Positions 9,801 to 18,144 of a stretch of DNA of 64,000 nt are shown in pieces (the first letter of the stretch is position 1; every line of letters begins with the position of its first letter). Both the position numbers and the translations under genes were made by a program. The stretch is from Sphingobacterium sp. CZ-UAM (GTDB lineage: Bacteria > Bacteroidota > Bacteroidia > Sphingobacteriales > Sphingobacteriaceae). The notes beneath the pieces were generated by a model that saw only the letters and a program-made list of their open reading frames with translations, was not told where the DNA came from and did no database searches. The stretch spans positions 558,001-622,000 of the forward strand of contig NZ_MTCM01000002.1 in the NCBI RefSeq assembly GCF_002000245.1. The letters run 5' to 3'.

Positions 9801-10136
9801 TGGACGCCTGAGAATACGGATGCGTACTTTCCATTGTTAAGGGGTTATATCGCTTTGAATGATCGCGGCTCTCTAAATGTAAAATCAGATCGCTACTTGC
9901 AGGATTTGGCTTATATCCGTCTCAAGAACTTAACAGTAGGGTATACCGTACCCCAAGCTTGGTTGAAACGTGTGAAATTAGCCAACGCACGAATCTATGT
10001 CTCGGGTGAAAATATCTGGACTGCAACTAAGCTTCGCTCCAAATACATAGATCCTGAACAGTCTGCACAGGAAGCAAATGGCAGATCCTATCCTGTCTCT
10101 AAAACATTTTCTTTTGGTCTAGATTTAACTTTTTAA
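6870..10136 (+). CDS. SusC/RagA-family TonB-linked outer-membrane transporter
   Basis: 1088-aa outer-membrane beta-barrel that imports glycans or other large solutes with TonB energy. After a signal sequence there is a carboxypeptidase-regulatory-like domain (about 40-110), then the TonB-box-like DEVIVVGYGRQKK and the plug with the SusC signature (ISVLKDASAAAIYGARGAFGVMLVTTKRG), followed by the barrel ending in SFGLDLTF with the expected terminal Phe. It has no N-terminal STN domain, so direct sigma/anti-sigma signalling is unlikely. It is paired with susD 4 bp downstream, with no enzymes adjacent, so the substrate is unknown. Confidence 0.95.
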   Translation: MKTKHLLLPVMIGMSLSGWAKSRPLLLTAFPPAEIPTKFQESIRGLVQNGAGEPIAGASILNTSTGKSTQTDASGAFIIQGKIGQLLKVSIVGFETQQLKIESTALTIKMVSTDQSLDEVIVVGYGRQKKVNLTGAVTQIDSKILENRPVANATQALQGAIPNLNITFTNGRPGGEGNVNIRGFASINSANAQPLILIDGVPGNINTINPRDIESISVLKDASAAAIYGARGAFGVMLVTTKRGKAGKMNINYSNNFGWSGLTVRTDFITSGYDAARLNDEAFIRATGNSYTGYTEEDYAELLKRKTDPSLPSVVIQNRKGKDQYVYYGNTDWWNEMYRKTQASMEHSLNFSGGTEKIDYYISGRLYEKGGLMKINQDKFDAYNVRSRINAQVTPWLKVSANTQLNYQNYTYPGWATNPDNNNNFISTTVHALPSYVPMNPDGTATYRTELNNYNIGDGIYADLLHGKSKGGEDKYEFINMFEAVFQLTRDLTVTGNYTFTHNPIHNWNRRTVAPWSIFPGKIDYLGNDTYTETIINKPKHSLNLFANYNKQLGDHQLGATLGFNQETTGYKRIGGTHNNLLLEDLNDFALGTGQMQLLGGANTWALRGFFGRLNYNYKGKYLLEVNGRYDGTSKFPSNQRYGFFPSFSGGWRLSEESFMEGLKPVLNEAKFRVSYGALGNAQEAAEYGYILLLNSGLSNYITNGTKTQYLSAPTPISPDLTWERTNTLNFGTDLEFFKSKLTVSADYFIRNTLDMLIPGKTLPAVYGSASPKTNAGDLRNKGWELAVAWRDQVELDGKPFGYNIGIGLSDSKAKITRFDNKEMLLSNYYVGQTLGDIWGYKTDGFFQSQSEIDSWKVNQDYVDKQRLAAPGDWVKLHPGDLRFLDISGKDGVPDGKVDAGDNTLMNPGDQVIIGNSRARYNFGFNLGANWQGFDVSAFFQGIGRQHWWPGANADKFWGPYSRPYYSFVPKDFENDVWTPENTDAYFPLLRGYIALNDRGSLNVKSDRYLQDLAYIRLKNLTVGYTVPQAWLKRVKLANARIYVSGENIWTATKLRSKYIDPEQSAQEANGRSYPVSKTFSFGLDLTF

Positions 10137-10140
10137 TATC

Positions 10141-11889
10141 ATGAAAAAAATATTTTTTATATACATCTTGTTGGGTATAGGCATGACAGCCTGTACGAAA
10201 GATTATCTGCAACGTTTACCCGAGTCTGCTGTGCGGCCCGAAGATTCGTTTAAAACAGAAAAAGATCTGGCATTATTTACAAAATCATTTTACGATGCAC
10301 TGCCATCGGCCGAAGGGGTTTATAATGAGTCGGTTGATAATATTGTTAAAACAACATTGGACGACGAATTGACAGGAAAAAGGCAGGTACCTATCAGTGG
10401 CGGCGGATGGACCTGGACTAATCTTCGCAACATTAATTATTTTTTGGAAAACTGTTTTAATACTGTTCCTGAGGCTGCTGCAGCGCCTTATGCCGCAGAA
10501 GCTAGGTTTTTTCGGGCTTATTTCTATTTCGATAAATTGAAGCGTTTTGGTGATGTACCCTGGTATGATAAGGTCATAGATAAAGATGATGAGGAACAAC
10601 TCAAGAAACCCCGTGATCCCCGGGCACTGATCGTTGACAATATTATTGCAGATTTAGACTACGCTATTAAATATTTACCCTTTGAAAAGAAAGATTCAAA
10701 TACGGAACGGGCAACGAAGTGGACTGCGCTGGCATTAAAATCCCGGGTAGCTCTTTTTGAAGGTACCTTTAGAAAATACCATACTGAATTTAATTTGCCC
10801 GGGGCGAATGGATTACTGGAAATAGCTGCAGATGCCGCATTGGAGGTGATAAAAAGCGGACAATATAGTATTTATAATGGTGCCGGTACGAATTCTTATG
10901 GCGCACTGTTCAATAGTGTGAATAGTATTCCCAGCGAAATCATCCTTGCTCGAAAGTTTTCGGATGCTTTGCAGATTTGGCATAATGTCAACTATTATAC
11001 GATTACTGCTTCCTATGGAAAGCCGGGACTAGATAAAAATTTAGTGGATTCCTATCTGATGAATGATGGAAGTAGATTCACCGATAAACCAAATTATCGG
11101 ACGATGACCTTTAAAGAGGAAGTGCAAAATCGCGATCCTCGTTTGAGCCAGACTATACGTACTCCGGGATATAAACGTATCGGTGGTGCGGCACCAGTCG
11201 CACCTAGTTTTGGAAATTCGGTTACGGGTTATCAACTGATTAAATTTGTAGGGGATGTCAAATACGATAATTTTAACCGGTCTGAAAACGATATGCCTAT
11301 ATTTCGATATGCAGAGGTGCTGTTAAACTATGCTGAAGCTAAAGCGGAACTGGGGAAATTGAACCAAAGCGACTTAGATATGTCAATCAAGTTGCTACGT
11401 GACCGGGTGGGTATGCCTAACATGAACATGGAACAGGCTAATTTAAAACCGGACCCATTTTTGGAAGAAGATTACAAAAATGTAAGTGGTAATCTGAAAG
11501 GTGTGATACTTGAAATAAGAAGGGAACGCCGTATAGAATTGGTCATGGAATCTTTTCGTTGGGATGATATCTTACGTTGGAAAAGCGGAAAATTAGTGAC
11601 AAGGCAGTTTAAAGGAATGTACTTTCCGGGGACAGGCAAATTTGATTTGGATAATGATGGCAAAGATGATATCTGGATCTATGAAGGGGAAAAGCCTACT
11701 GCTCCGGGAGTACAATTGCTGAAACTTGGGTCAGAGATTTCGCTGGAATTTGGAAATAGCGGAAATGTGATTGTCAACCCGCTGATTAAAAAGGTATTTG
11801 ATGAAAATAAGGACTATTTATATCCGATACCTGTACAGGAACTTCAATTGAATACAAACTTAAAGCAGAACCCAGGCTGGGGGAATTAA
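10141..11889 (+). CDS. SusD/RagB-family surface lipoprotein
   Basis: 582-aa glycan-binding lipoprotein that forms the lid of the SusC transporter. The lipobox is MTAC near residue 18, followed by a short polar linker. TPR-like helices carry the typical AEARFFRAYFYFDKLKRFGDVPWYD segment, and the C-terminal RYAEVLLNYAEAKAELG and RRERRIELVMESFRWDDILRWK segments are hallmarks of the RagB/SusD family. It starts 4 bp after susC and is followed by a strong terminator, so the pair is a two-gene unit. Confidence 0.95.
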   Translation: MKKIFFIYILLGIGMTACTKDYLQRLPESAVRPEDSFKTEKDLALFTKSFYDALPSAEGVYNESVDNIVKTTLDDELTGKRQVPISGGGWTWTNLRNINYFLENCFNTVPEAAAAPYAAEARFFRAYFYFDKLKRFGDVPWYDKVIDKDDEEQLKKPRDPRALIVDNIIADLDYAIKYLPFEKKDSNTERATKWTALALKSRVALFEGTFRKYHTEFNLPGANGLLEIAADAALEVIKSGQYSIYNGAGTNSYGALFNSVNSIPSEIILARKFSDALQIWHNVNYYTITASYGKPGLDKNLVDSYLMNDGSRFTDKPNYRTMTFKEEVQNRDPRLSQTIRTPGYKRIGGAAPVAPSFGNSVTGYQLIKFVGDVKYDNFNRSENDMPIFRYAEVLLNYAEAKAELGKLNQSDLDMSIKLLRDRVGMPNMNMEQANLKPDPFLEEDYKNVSGNLKGVILEIRRERRIELVMESFRWDDILRWKSGKLVTRQFKGMYFPGTGKFDLDNDGKDDIWIYEGEKPTAPGVQLLKLGSEISLEFGNSGNVIVNPLIKKVFDENKDYLYPIPVQELQLNTNLKQNPGWGN

Positions 11890-11904
11890 GAATATCCATA
11901 TTTT

Positions 11905-11933
11905 AGGGTTGCTGATCAGCAACCCTATTTTTT
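11905..11933 (+). terminator. rho-independent terminator after susC/susD
   Basis: A perfect 11-bp inverted repeat with no loop spacer (AGGGTTGCTGA / TCAGCAACCCT) spans 11905-11926 and is followed by ATTTTTT. It lies 15 bp after the susD stop codon. Confidence 0.85.
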
Positions 11934-12189
11934 AACTTGATGATAAGTATATCGTGTTTTTCCTGTGATGTCCCCGTTTTTAATGGTATTTTTTTCTTGC
12001 CAAAGTTTTCGGATTGCTTTTGTCATCAAAAAGACTTTCTTTAATACTGAATCTCCCCCGTTAATTTCCCTTCGATTATCCATTTATAAACTATTAGTGA
12101 ATAGTTCAGCTGGTGTGTTCGTTTTTATGCGTTTTTGTATTTGTTTGTGGTTTAAATTGTGTTATGTAATTTAGATTTATTAAAAATAA

Positions 12190-12222
12190 TTTGAATAAGT
12201 GCGTTTAAATAGCATATATTTG
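12190..12222 (+). promoter_or_regulatory. Bacteroidota-type promoter of the TonB/DUF4876 operon
   Basis: TTTG at 12190-12193 and TATATTTG at 12215-12222 match the -33 (TTTG) and -7 (TAnnTTTG) elements with 21 nt between them. Transcription would begin about 50 nt before the ATG at 12281. The rest of 11934-12280 is AT-rich with nothing else recognised. Confidence 0.65.
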
Positions 12223-12280
12223 CATCTGTTTAGAACGATTTTAAACAAGCGTATTTTTGAATGCGTTTTTGTTCGTGCTT

Positions 12281-15046
12281 ATGAAAAAGGAATATTGGAC
12301 TCTTTTTGCCTCGCTTTGTCTTGTTATGGATGTGTATGGGCAATCCGTTTTAATTCAGGGAAAAGTTACCGATAGTAGGAAAAGTCTATTATCGGGAAGC
12401 ACCGTAATGTTGAATCAACTGGATCTGTCTAGCATAACTAATAATCGAGGCGAATATAGTCTAAAAATTCCAACCGAGCAGTTTGGGAAATCGATTATTT
12501 TATCGGTCTCTTATTTAGGGAAAAAGGGGATAGAGCGGACAATTTTATTGGACTCAGTAAAAAAGGTTGAGAATTTTGTCTTGCAAGACATGAGCCTTGC
12601 GCTCGATGAGGTGGCTGTACAGGCGAAAAAGGGGGAACTAAGTAATTCTTCCTTAGTATTTGACCGCGAAATGATCGAAAGGTATCCCGCCTTAAGTGTA
12701 AATGATTTATTAAACCGCCTTCCTAACCGCAAAAACACAGCACCTTCCGTACAGGACATGCAAATGCTGACTTTGCGTGGTGCCTTTAAAGAAACTATTG
12801 GCGGCACACGGAATGCAGATGAACTCAATAATGCTTTTGGAGTTGCAATCGTTATGGATGATATTACCCTTGGAAATAATGGAAATATACAAGGACGTAA
12901 CCCCGGTATATTTGGAATGTCAGGAGCAACCAATTCGATCAAACCTTCAGATTATGGATTGACAGGGCGTCCGGGAACGACAAAATCTTATTCCGGTGAG
13001 AATGTTTTTGGCGGTGTGGACCTACGTCAGATCCCTGTAGAAAATATCGAGCGCCTAGAGGTAATATCGGGGGTCGCACCGGCACGTTATGGTGATTTAT
13101 CCAACGGAGCTGTAATCATTGAAAGGCAGGCAGGAAAGACCCCTGCTTTTTTCCGGCTTCAGGTTCGTAGTAATGCCACCTCCTATGGATTATCCAAAGG
13201 TATGAGCCTCGGGAAGAACTTGGGGACGATCAATACGGATATAGGTTATGTCAAATCCTATGCGGATAATAGGGATAAGTTGAAGCAATATGACCGTGTG
13301 AATGGGACATTGATCTGGACAAATTACTTTGGGACCGAAAAAAGGTTAAAACAAACTTTTTCAGGATCTTACAATAAAGTGATTGACCGGGTGAACAAAG
13401 ATCCGGATGATCCACAGTCCAATGCAATTTCATTTGGTGGTTGGGGATGGAATGCAGCTAGCCGTACAAGTTACAAATTGGATGATGGATTTCTCAAAAA
13501 CATCAATTTTAATGCAGGCATAAGTTCCAGCCAACAGAACACCTATAGGGAACATTATTATAATGATGCCATTGTGCTCTATACCGATTCTGTCCGAACA
13601 GGAATTGTGGAAGGACAATATGCACCAGGGCAATACACTGCAGTAGATGCTGTGGACAATAGACCTTTAAATTTAAATGGGAGGCTCGAAGCGAATGCTT
13701 TTGCAATCACAGGGCATATGACACACAAAATAAATTTTGGGGCAAATTATAGCTACGATATTAATCGGGGCAGGGGGCGTCTGGCGGATCCTTCTATGCC
13801 AAAAAAGGACCTAGGAAGCAGATCAGATCGATATTACGACTTCTCGTTGTTGCATGCCCTACAAAATTTCGGTTTCTATGCTGAGGATGCTACACGCACG
13901 AAATTATTTGATAAAGAGCTAACCATAAGAGCGGGGCTTCGCTGGGACCTAATGAATGGGCATTCTTCATTTTCCCCCCGAACGAATATCAATTACGCGC
14001 TTTCCAAATCCACGCACATTGGACTGGCTTATGGTCTGTCTTTTAAATCTCCTGGATTAGCTCAATTGTATCCCGGACCTACATTTGATGAGATTGTTCT
14101 GTTGAATGCTTATAATGGAAGGGAGGATGAGAGTACCGCTTTGATTTATCTGAGACGGTATGAAAAAGATAATAGCAACTTGAAAAGCAGTATGGGACAG
14201 ACCTTAGAGTCTTCCTTGTCCTGGAACAAAAATGGACATTATTTACGAACTAATCTTTTCTATAAAAAAAATGCACGTAGTATCAATACCGCTACTGAAT
14301 ATGAAGTGAAAGACTTACCTGCATATTCGGCAACCCCGGTTCCGGGCGCTAAACCAATTATCAGGGAGACCGGGACAAAGCGGTATCTGTTGTCCAATTT
14401 ATACTTTGACAATAGGAATAGTTCATCCAACTTTGGTGCTGAGGTCATGTATTCAACTCCTCGCATTTCATCTCTCATGACAACTTTTTCGGCAACAGCT
14501 GCATTTACGTTTGCGAATGCAAGTTCTTCGACATTAAACAGTGTACCGTTTAATTCCGAAAGCACAGCATTGGATGATATTGTAATCGGTTTTTTTCCGG
14601 CTACATCTACTAAAAGTTATTTGAGCAGAGCGCAGCTCCGGAGCTCAACGCATTTTCCGGCGCTGCGATTGATTATCGAATTGAGTGCCGACTGTGAATT
14701 GTATAATTATAGCAAAACTGCCTATAGGGATATTATACCCGTAGGATATTATACCCGCGACTATGAATATCATGTGATTGATCAATTTGATATAACGAAT
14801 CCAAAACATTTCGAACTCTATGAGAAAAGAAAAGTCGACGCGGATCGTGTCAATGCCGATAATAATTATGTGTATTGGAACTTTAATCTCAATATGGCCA
14901 AGGAGATAGGCAAGAATATCTATCTCTCTTTTAATGTGTATAATTTCCTGGATTATCAGCCGAGGTTTTACAGAGAAGGGGCGACCGGAGTAAAGGCCCC
15001 CAATTCGTCGCCGAACTATGGCGCGCAGGTTACCTATAAATTCTAA
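12281..15046 (+). CDS. TonB-dependent receptor with carboxypeptidase-like regulatory domain
   Basis: 921-aa outer-membrane receptor. I prefer the ATG at 12281, because it begins a proper signal peptide (MKKEYWTLFASLCLVMDVYGQ); the frame can be extended to a TTG at 12257 but this adds non-leader residues. Residues about 25-100 form a CarboxypepD_reg-like domain. A plug domain follows (IERLEVISGVAPARYGDLSNGAVIIE), then a barrel ending in YGAQVTYKF. It lacks SusC-specific signatures and is followed by DUF4876 rather than SusD, pointing to a metal, haem or peptide ligand rather than a glycan; this is inference. Confidence 0.9.
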   Translation: MKKEYWTLFASLCLVMDVYGQSVLIQGKVTDSRKSLLSGSTVMLNQLDLSSITNNRGEYSLKIPTEQFGKSIILSVSYLGKKGIERTILLDSVKKVENFVLQDMSLALDEVAVQAKKGELSNSSLVFDREMIERYPALSVNDLLNRLPNRKNTAPSVQDMQMLTLRGAFKETIGGTRNADELNNAFGVAIVMDDITLGNNGNIQGRNPGIFGMSGATNSIKPSDYGLTGRPGTTKSYSGENVFGGVDLRQIPVENIERLEVISGVAPARYGDLSNGAVIIERQAGKTPAFFRLQVRSNATSYGLSKGMSLGKNLGTINTDIGYVKSYADNRDKLKQYDRVNGTLIWTNYFGTEKRLKQTFSGSYNKVIDRVNKDPDDPQSNAISFGGWGWNAASRTSYKLDDGFLKNINFNAGISSSQQNTYREHYYNDAIVLYTDSVRTGIVEGQYAPGQYTAVDAVDNRPLNLNGRLEANAFAITGHMTHKINFGANYSYDINRGRGRLADPSMPKKDLGSRSDRYYDFSLLHALQNFGFYAEDATRTKLFDKELTIRAGLRWDLMNGHSSFSPRTNINYALSKSTHIGLAYGLSFKSPGLAQLYPGPTFDEIVLLNAYNGREDESTALIYLRRYEKDNSNLKSSMGQTLESSLSWNKNGHYLRTNLFYKKNARSINTATEYEVKDLPAYSATPVPGAKPIIRETGTKRYLLSNLYFDNRNSSSNFGAEVMYSTPRISSLMTTFSATAAFTFANASSSTLNSVPFNSESTALDDIVIGFFPATSTKSYLSRAQLRSSTHFPALRLIIELSADCELYNYSKTAYRDIIPVGYYTRDYEYHVIDQFDITNPKHFELYEKRKVDADRVNADNNYVYWNFNLNMAKEIGKNIYLSFNVYNFLDYQPRFYREGATGVKAPNSSPNYGAQVTYKF

Positions 15047-15064
15047 ACTCAAAAACTAAACAAT

Positions 15065-16381
15065 ATGAAAACACGTTATTTGATTCCTCTTTTATTTTTG
15101 CCTTTTATATCTTGTAAAAAAGATAATACACCCGGTGTACAACCCTTAGATATTAAATTAAATTTAAAATACGCATCAGCGGAACTAAATGGCAAGTTAG
15201 ATCTGAGCAAGGTGGTTGTTAAAGTGACCAATCTGTCGACAAAGACCAGTATGACCTATTCGCCGACCCAAGGGGTGGTTAATCTGGTATCCATTATGCC
15301 AGGCGAATACGATATAGATGCTTCCATTACAATCCCAAAAGACCAATATTTTAACTCAACGGGGGAAGCAATTTTTGAGGATGTCACATTTAATGCGGCG
15401 ATAAAAAAAGTGAACCTAACCAGCTCCTCGAGTTTGGATCTTGAACTAATTGCCGGCCTTCTGGGCAATTTTGTTATAAAACAGATCTATTATGCCGGAT
15501 CAGACAATAAAGATGGTGCTCTTTATAGAGATCAGTTTTTTGAAGTTTATAATAATACCGACCGGGTTTTATATGCTGATAGCCTTTATTTTGGCCGTCT
15601 GTGGGGAAGACAACGGAATACAAACGAAGCTGTTTACTATCAGAACAATGGACAATTGGATTGGAGTAAATCAATGGGGATGACTGTCGGCGAAACCGCG
15701 AATACAGACTATGTCTATTTAAGAGATCTGTTTATGATTCCGGGAAATGGGAAAAGTTATCCTGTAGAACCTGGTAAAAGTATTGTGATTGCGCAGAATG
15801 CTTTAAACCATAAAGTACCGTTTGTCGGAAATAACGGAAAAGAAGTGACCATTAAAAGACCTGAACTGACAGTTGATCTGAGCAACGCAAGCTTCGAAGT
15901 ATATTATGGTGATATTCCAGGGAATAAACCATTCGCGTCTGATATTGACAACCTAAAGGTCCCTAATGTGCAAATTTTAGATTATGTGGGCAACGATTGG
16001 ATTTTAGATAATTTAGGACGGGATGCTTACGTGATATTTAAACATGCTGATCGCGCCGCAGTAACGAATCTTCCTAGCTACCCTGAACCGTCCATAAATC
16101 CACCAGGTGCTACAGTAAAAAAATATAGACAGTTGCCTGTCAATTGGATTATGGATGCTGTGGATGTGCAACCCAATACGACAGATGAAAGAATCCCTAA
16201 AAAACTACCACCAGCTTTAGATGCAGGCTTTACATTCGTAACACTCGGCGGTTACTCATCACAATCCGTGATTCGAAAAACCGATAAAACCACTAATGGC
16301 GTTCGAAAGTTGAAGGATACGAATAATTCTACAGCGGATTTTGTTGTCATAAAAGCAAACCCATTCGGATTTGGGGATTAA
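15065..16381 (+). CDS. DUF4876-family lipoprotein
   Basis: 438 aa with a lipoprotein signal (LLFLPFISCKKD, Cys near residue 18). Residues 25-125 look like an immunoglobulin-like beta domain (VVVKVTNLSTKTSMTYSP); the rest carries YVGNDWILDNLGRDAYVIFK and other motifs that I associate with DUF4876, a Bacteroidota family without an assigned biochemical role. It starts 18 bp after the TonB receptor gene. Being an outer-membrane lipoprotein next to a receptor, it could capture the ligand in the way SusD does; this is inference. Confidence 0.8.
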   Translation: MKTRYLIPLLFLPFISCKKDNTPGVQPLDIKLNLKYASAELNGKLDLSKVVVKVTNLSTKTSMTYSPTQGVVNLVSIMPGEYDIDASITIPKDQYFNSTGEAIFEDVTFNAAIKKVNLTSSSSLDLELIAGLLGNFVIKQIYYAGSDNKDGALYRDQFFEVYNNTDRVLYADSLYFGRLWGRQRNTNEAVYYQNNGQLDWSKSMGMTVGETANTDYVYLRDLFMIPGNGKSYPVEPGKSIVIAQNALNHKVPFVGNNGKEVTIKRPELTVDLSNASFEVYYGDIPGNKPFASDIDNLKVPNVQILDYVGNDWILDNLGRDAYVIFKHADRAAVTNLPSYPEPSINPPGATVKKYRQLPVNWIMDAVDVQPNTTDERIPKKLPPALDAGFTFVTLGGYSSQSVIRKTDKTTNGVRKLKDTNNSTADFVVIKANPFGFGD

Positions 16382-16400
16382 AATGTGCGATGCAATTCTA

Positions 16401-16430
16401 TTCCATCTGCTTACTGTCAAGCGGATGGAA
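16401..16430 (+). other. hairpin between DUF4876 and DUF6850 genes
   Basis: The arms TTCCATCTGCTT (16401-16412) and AAGCGGATGGAA (16419-16430) pair over 12 bp with one G-U pair and a 6-nt loop. No long U tract follows, so it may be a partial terminator or a processing or stability element inside the operon. Confidence 0.5.
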
Positions 16431-16522
16431 TTTGAACTAATAGCTGATGACCGTTCCAGATGATTTTCCATCTAAACGCTCACTTATAGCTTGAAAAGGT
16501 CATCAATAAAACAATGAAATAG

Positions 16523-18079
16523 ATGAAAAGTATTCAAACTATTACTTCCGCTATCGTATTTTTCCTTAGCTCCTTTGCTGTGCAAGGACAGATGAAATCA
16601 AGTGCAGCGGTGGATTCATTGACAGCGACACTTTACTGGTACCAACCTTCATCTATTCTATCTCATGATATGGCCGCCCGAAATAGGGTGTGGATTTCTG
16701 AGGAAATGAAGAATAAGTCTTCTATACTGGGGATTCAACAGATGGTTGCTAAAGGAAGTTTTCAGCCTGCTCAGGGCGCCAATGAACTAAAACAGACCGG
16801 CATTTATACAGAAGGGAAAACACAATGGCAAAAGACTAATTTTTGGGGACGATTTTCCTACGACCGGAGTTCGGAGGATAGCACTGCCATGCGTCATCAA
16901 TCCCGATGGAATGAAGACGCTCCGGTTTATTTTGGCTCCCTGAAAAAAAACAAATATAATCGGGAAACATATAAATTGGATGCCGGGATTCAGCATCCAT
17001 TCTTAAATAATCGGCTACCCATTTCCTTGGCGATTGATTATAGGTTAGGTTCTCATTACTCCAATAATGATCCGAGGGGTGATGTTAAAGACATGAATTT
17101 ACAGTTTGAACTGAGTGTAGGACACAATCTCTCAAAGATTTCTTATCATCTTTCGGGTATTTGGGGCTACGGTTCTGAACGGGTAAATGTAGGCTATAAA
17201 AATGAAAAATATACCAAAAATACCGAAGATCCATTGTATGTCAATTGGATAATGAACGGTTTTGGAAATGCTCACGAAAGGATAAGCGAGATCAACTACA
17301 ATGATATCATCAATCGGACTGGAATTGGCGGACATCTGCTGCTAAAACCTAATGGAGCGGATAAGATCTACCTAAACGGACGCTATATAAATGAAAAGCA
17401 ATCTTTCAGAAGAAATGATAATTCTAAACAGACTTATTTATTGCTAAATGATTATACAAAGGATATCAGCTCAATAGATTTTTTATGGAGCCGTCAGATG
17501 CAGAACCAAAAATCATTGAAACTGGCATTAACGGGGCGGATTGAAGAAGGGAAAGATTTTAACTATACCTATTTATCCAATAATTATACCTATCAGCAAA
17601 ATCAGATGCAAATCAAGGGCTTGTTTGGTTTTCGTCAGTTTCAGACCGAAGGGAGTATAGCGCTACGAAATATTGGAAAAAAAGATGGAGTGACGGGCAA
17701 TGCAATGGATGTCGATCAGATCAAAGCAGGGATTGGTCTAAACCGCAGATTACGGATAAATGAGCGATCTGATCTATTGGGTTCTGTCTATTATCTCAGG
17801 CAATGGTCTCCCGCGAACGATTTAAGTGTATCGGATTTGAATACAGGTAATTTTGCGAAGCAGATTCTTTATCGGGATTACCTTTATGAGAGCGCTTCAA
17901 GCAGCACTTGGACAACATCATGGGTATGGATGACCCATCGGGACAAAACAGACTGGAGTGTACAGTTTCAGTTGGATTATCAGCACCGGGGCGATCTGAT
18001 GTCATTGAATTATGACTTGTCTGCCTTACCCGGTAAAGATAGGTTTCTAGGCAAATTGGGTGTTGCGTATATTTTCTGA
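16523..18079 (+). CDS. DUF6850-family outer-membrane beta-barrel protein
   Basis: 518 aa with a signal peptide (FFLSSFAVQGQ) and an amphipathic beta-strand pattern with many aromatic residues, ending in LGKLGVAYIF with a terminal Phe as in outer-membrane barrels. I assign DUF6850 from its usual place behind DUF4876 and a TonB receptor and from the overall pattern; it is a family with no known function. A porin or assembly partner of the receptor complex is possible. It sits 141 bp after the DUF4876 gene and 65 bp before a cytochrome c peroxidase gene. Confidence 0.7.
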   Translation: MKSIQTITSAIVFFLSSFAVQGQMKSSAAVDSLTATLYWYQPSSILSHDMAARNRVWISEEMKNKSSILGIQQMVAKGSFQPAQGANELKQTGIYTEGKTQWQKTNFWGRFSYDRSSEDSTAMRHQSRWNEDAPVYFGSLKKNKYNRETYKLDAGIQHPFLNNRLPISLAIDYRLGSHYSNNDPRGDVKDMNLQFELSVGHNLSKISYHLSGIWGYGSERVNVGYKNEKYTKNTEDPLYVNWIMNGFGNAHERISEINYNDIINRTGIGGHLLLKPNGADKIYLNGRYINEKQSFRRNDNSKQTYLLLNDYTKDISSIDFLWSRQMQNQKSLKLALTGRIEEGKDFNYTYLSNNYTYQQNQMQIKGLFGFRQFQTEGSIALRNIGKKDGVTGNAMDVDQIKAGIGLNRRLRINERSDLLGSVYYLRQWSPANDLSVSDLNTGNFAKQILYRDYLYESASSSTWTTSWVWMTHRDKTDWSVQFQLDYQHRGDLMSLNYDLSALPGKDRFLGKLGVAYIF

Positions 18080-18144
18080 TGCAATCATACCCCCAAGTGA
18101 AGGAACAGCAGGCATTTTTTGAGCATATTTAAGGTTGTATAATC

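Noticed and set aside
11965..12174. 69-codon plus-strand frame before the TonB operon
   Set aside because: Hydrophobic but of low-complexity AT-rich origin, overlapping the upstream promoter region, and no start context.
12257..12280. TTG start upstream of the TonB receptor
   Set aside because: The ATG at 12281 gives a normal signal peptide; the extension spoils it.
14645..15052. 135-codon minus-strand frame at the end of the TonB receptor gene
   Set aside because: Antisense to the barrel-coding region and without any recognisable motif.
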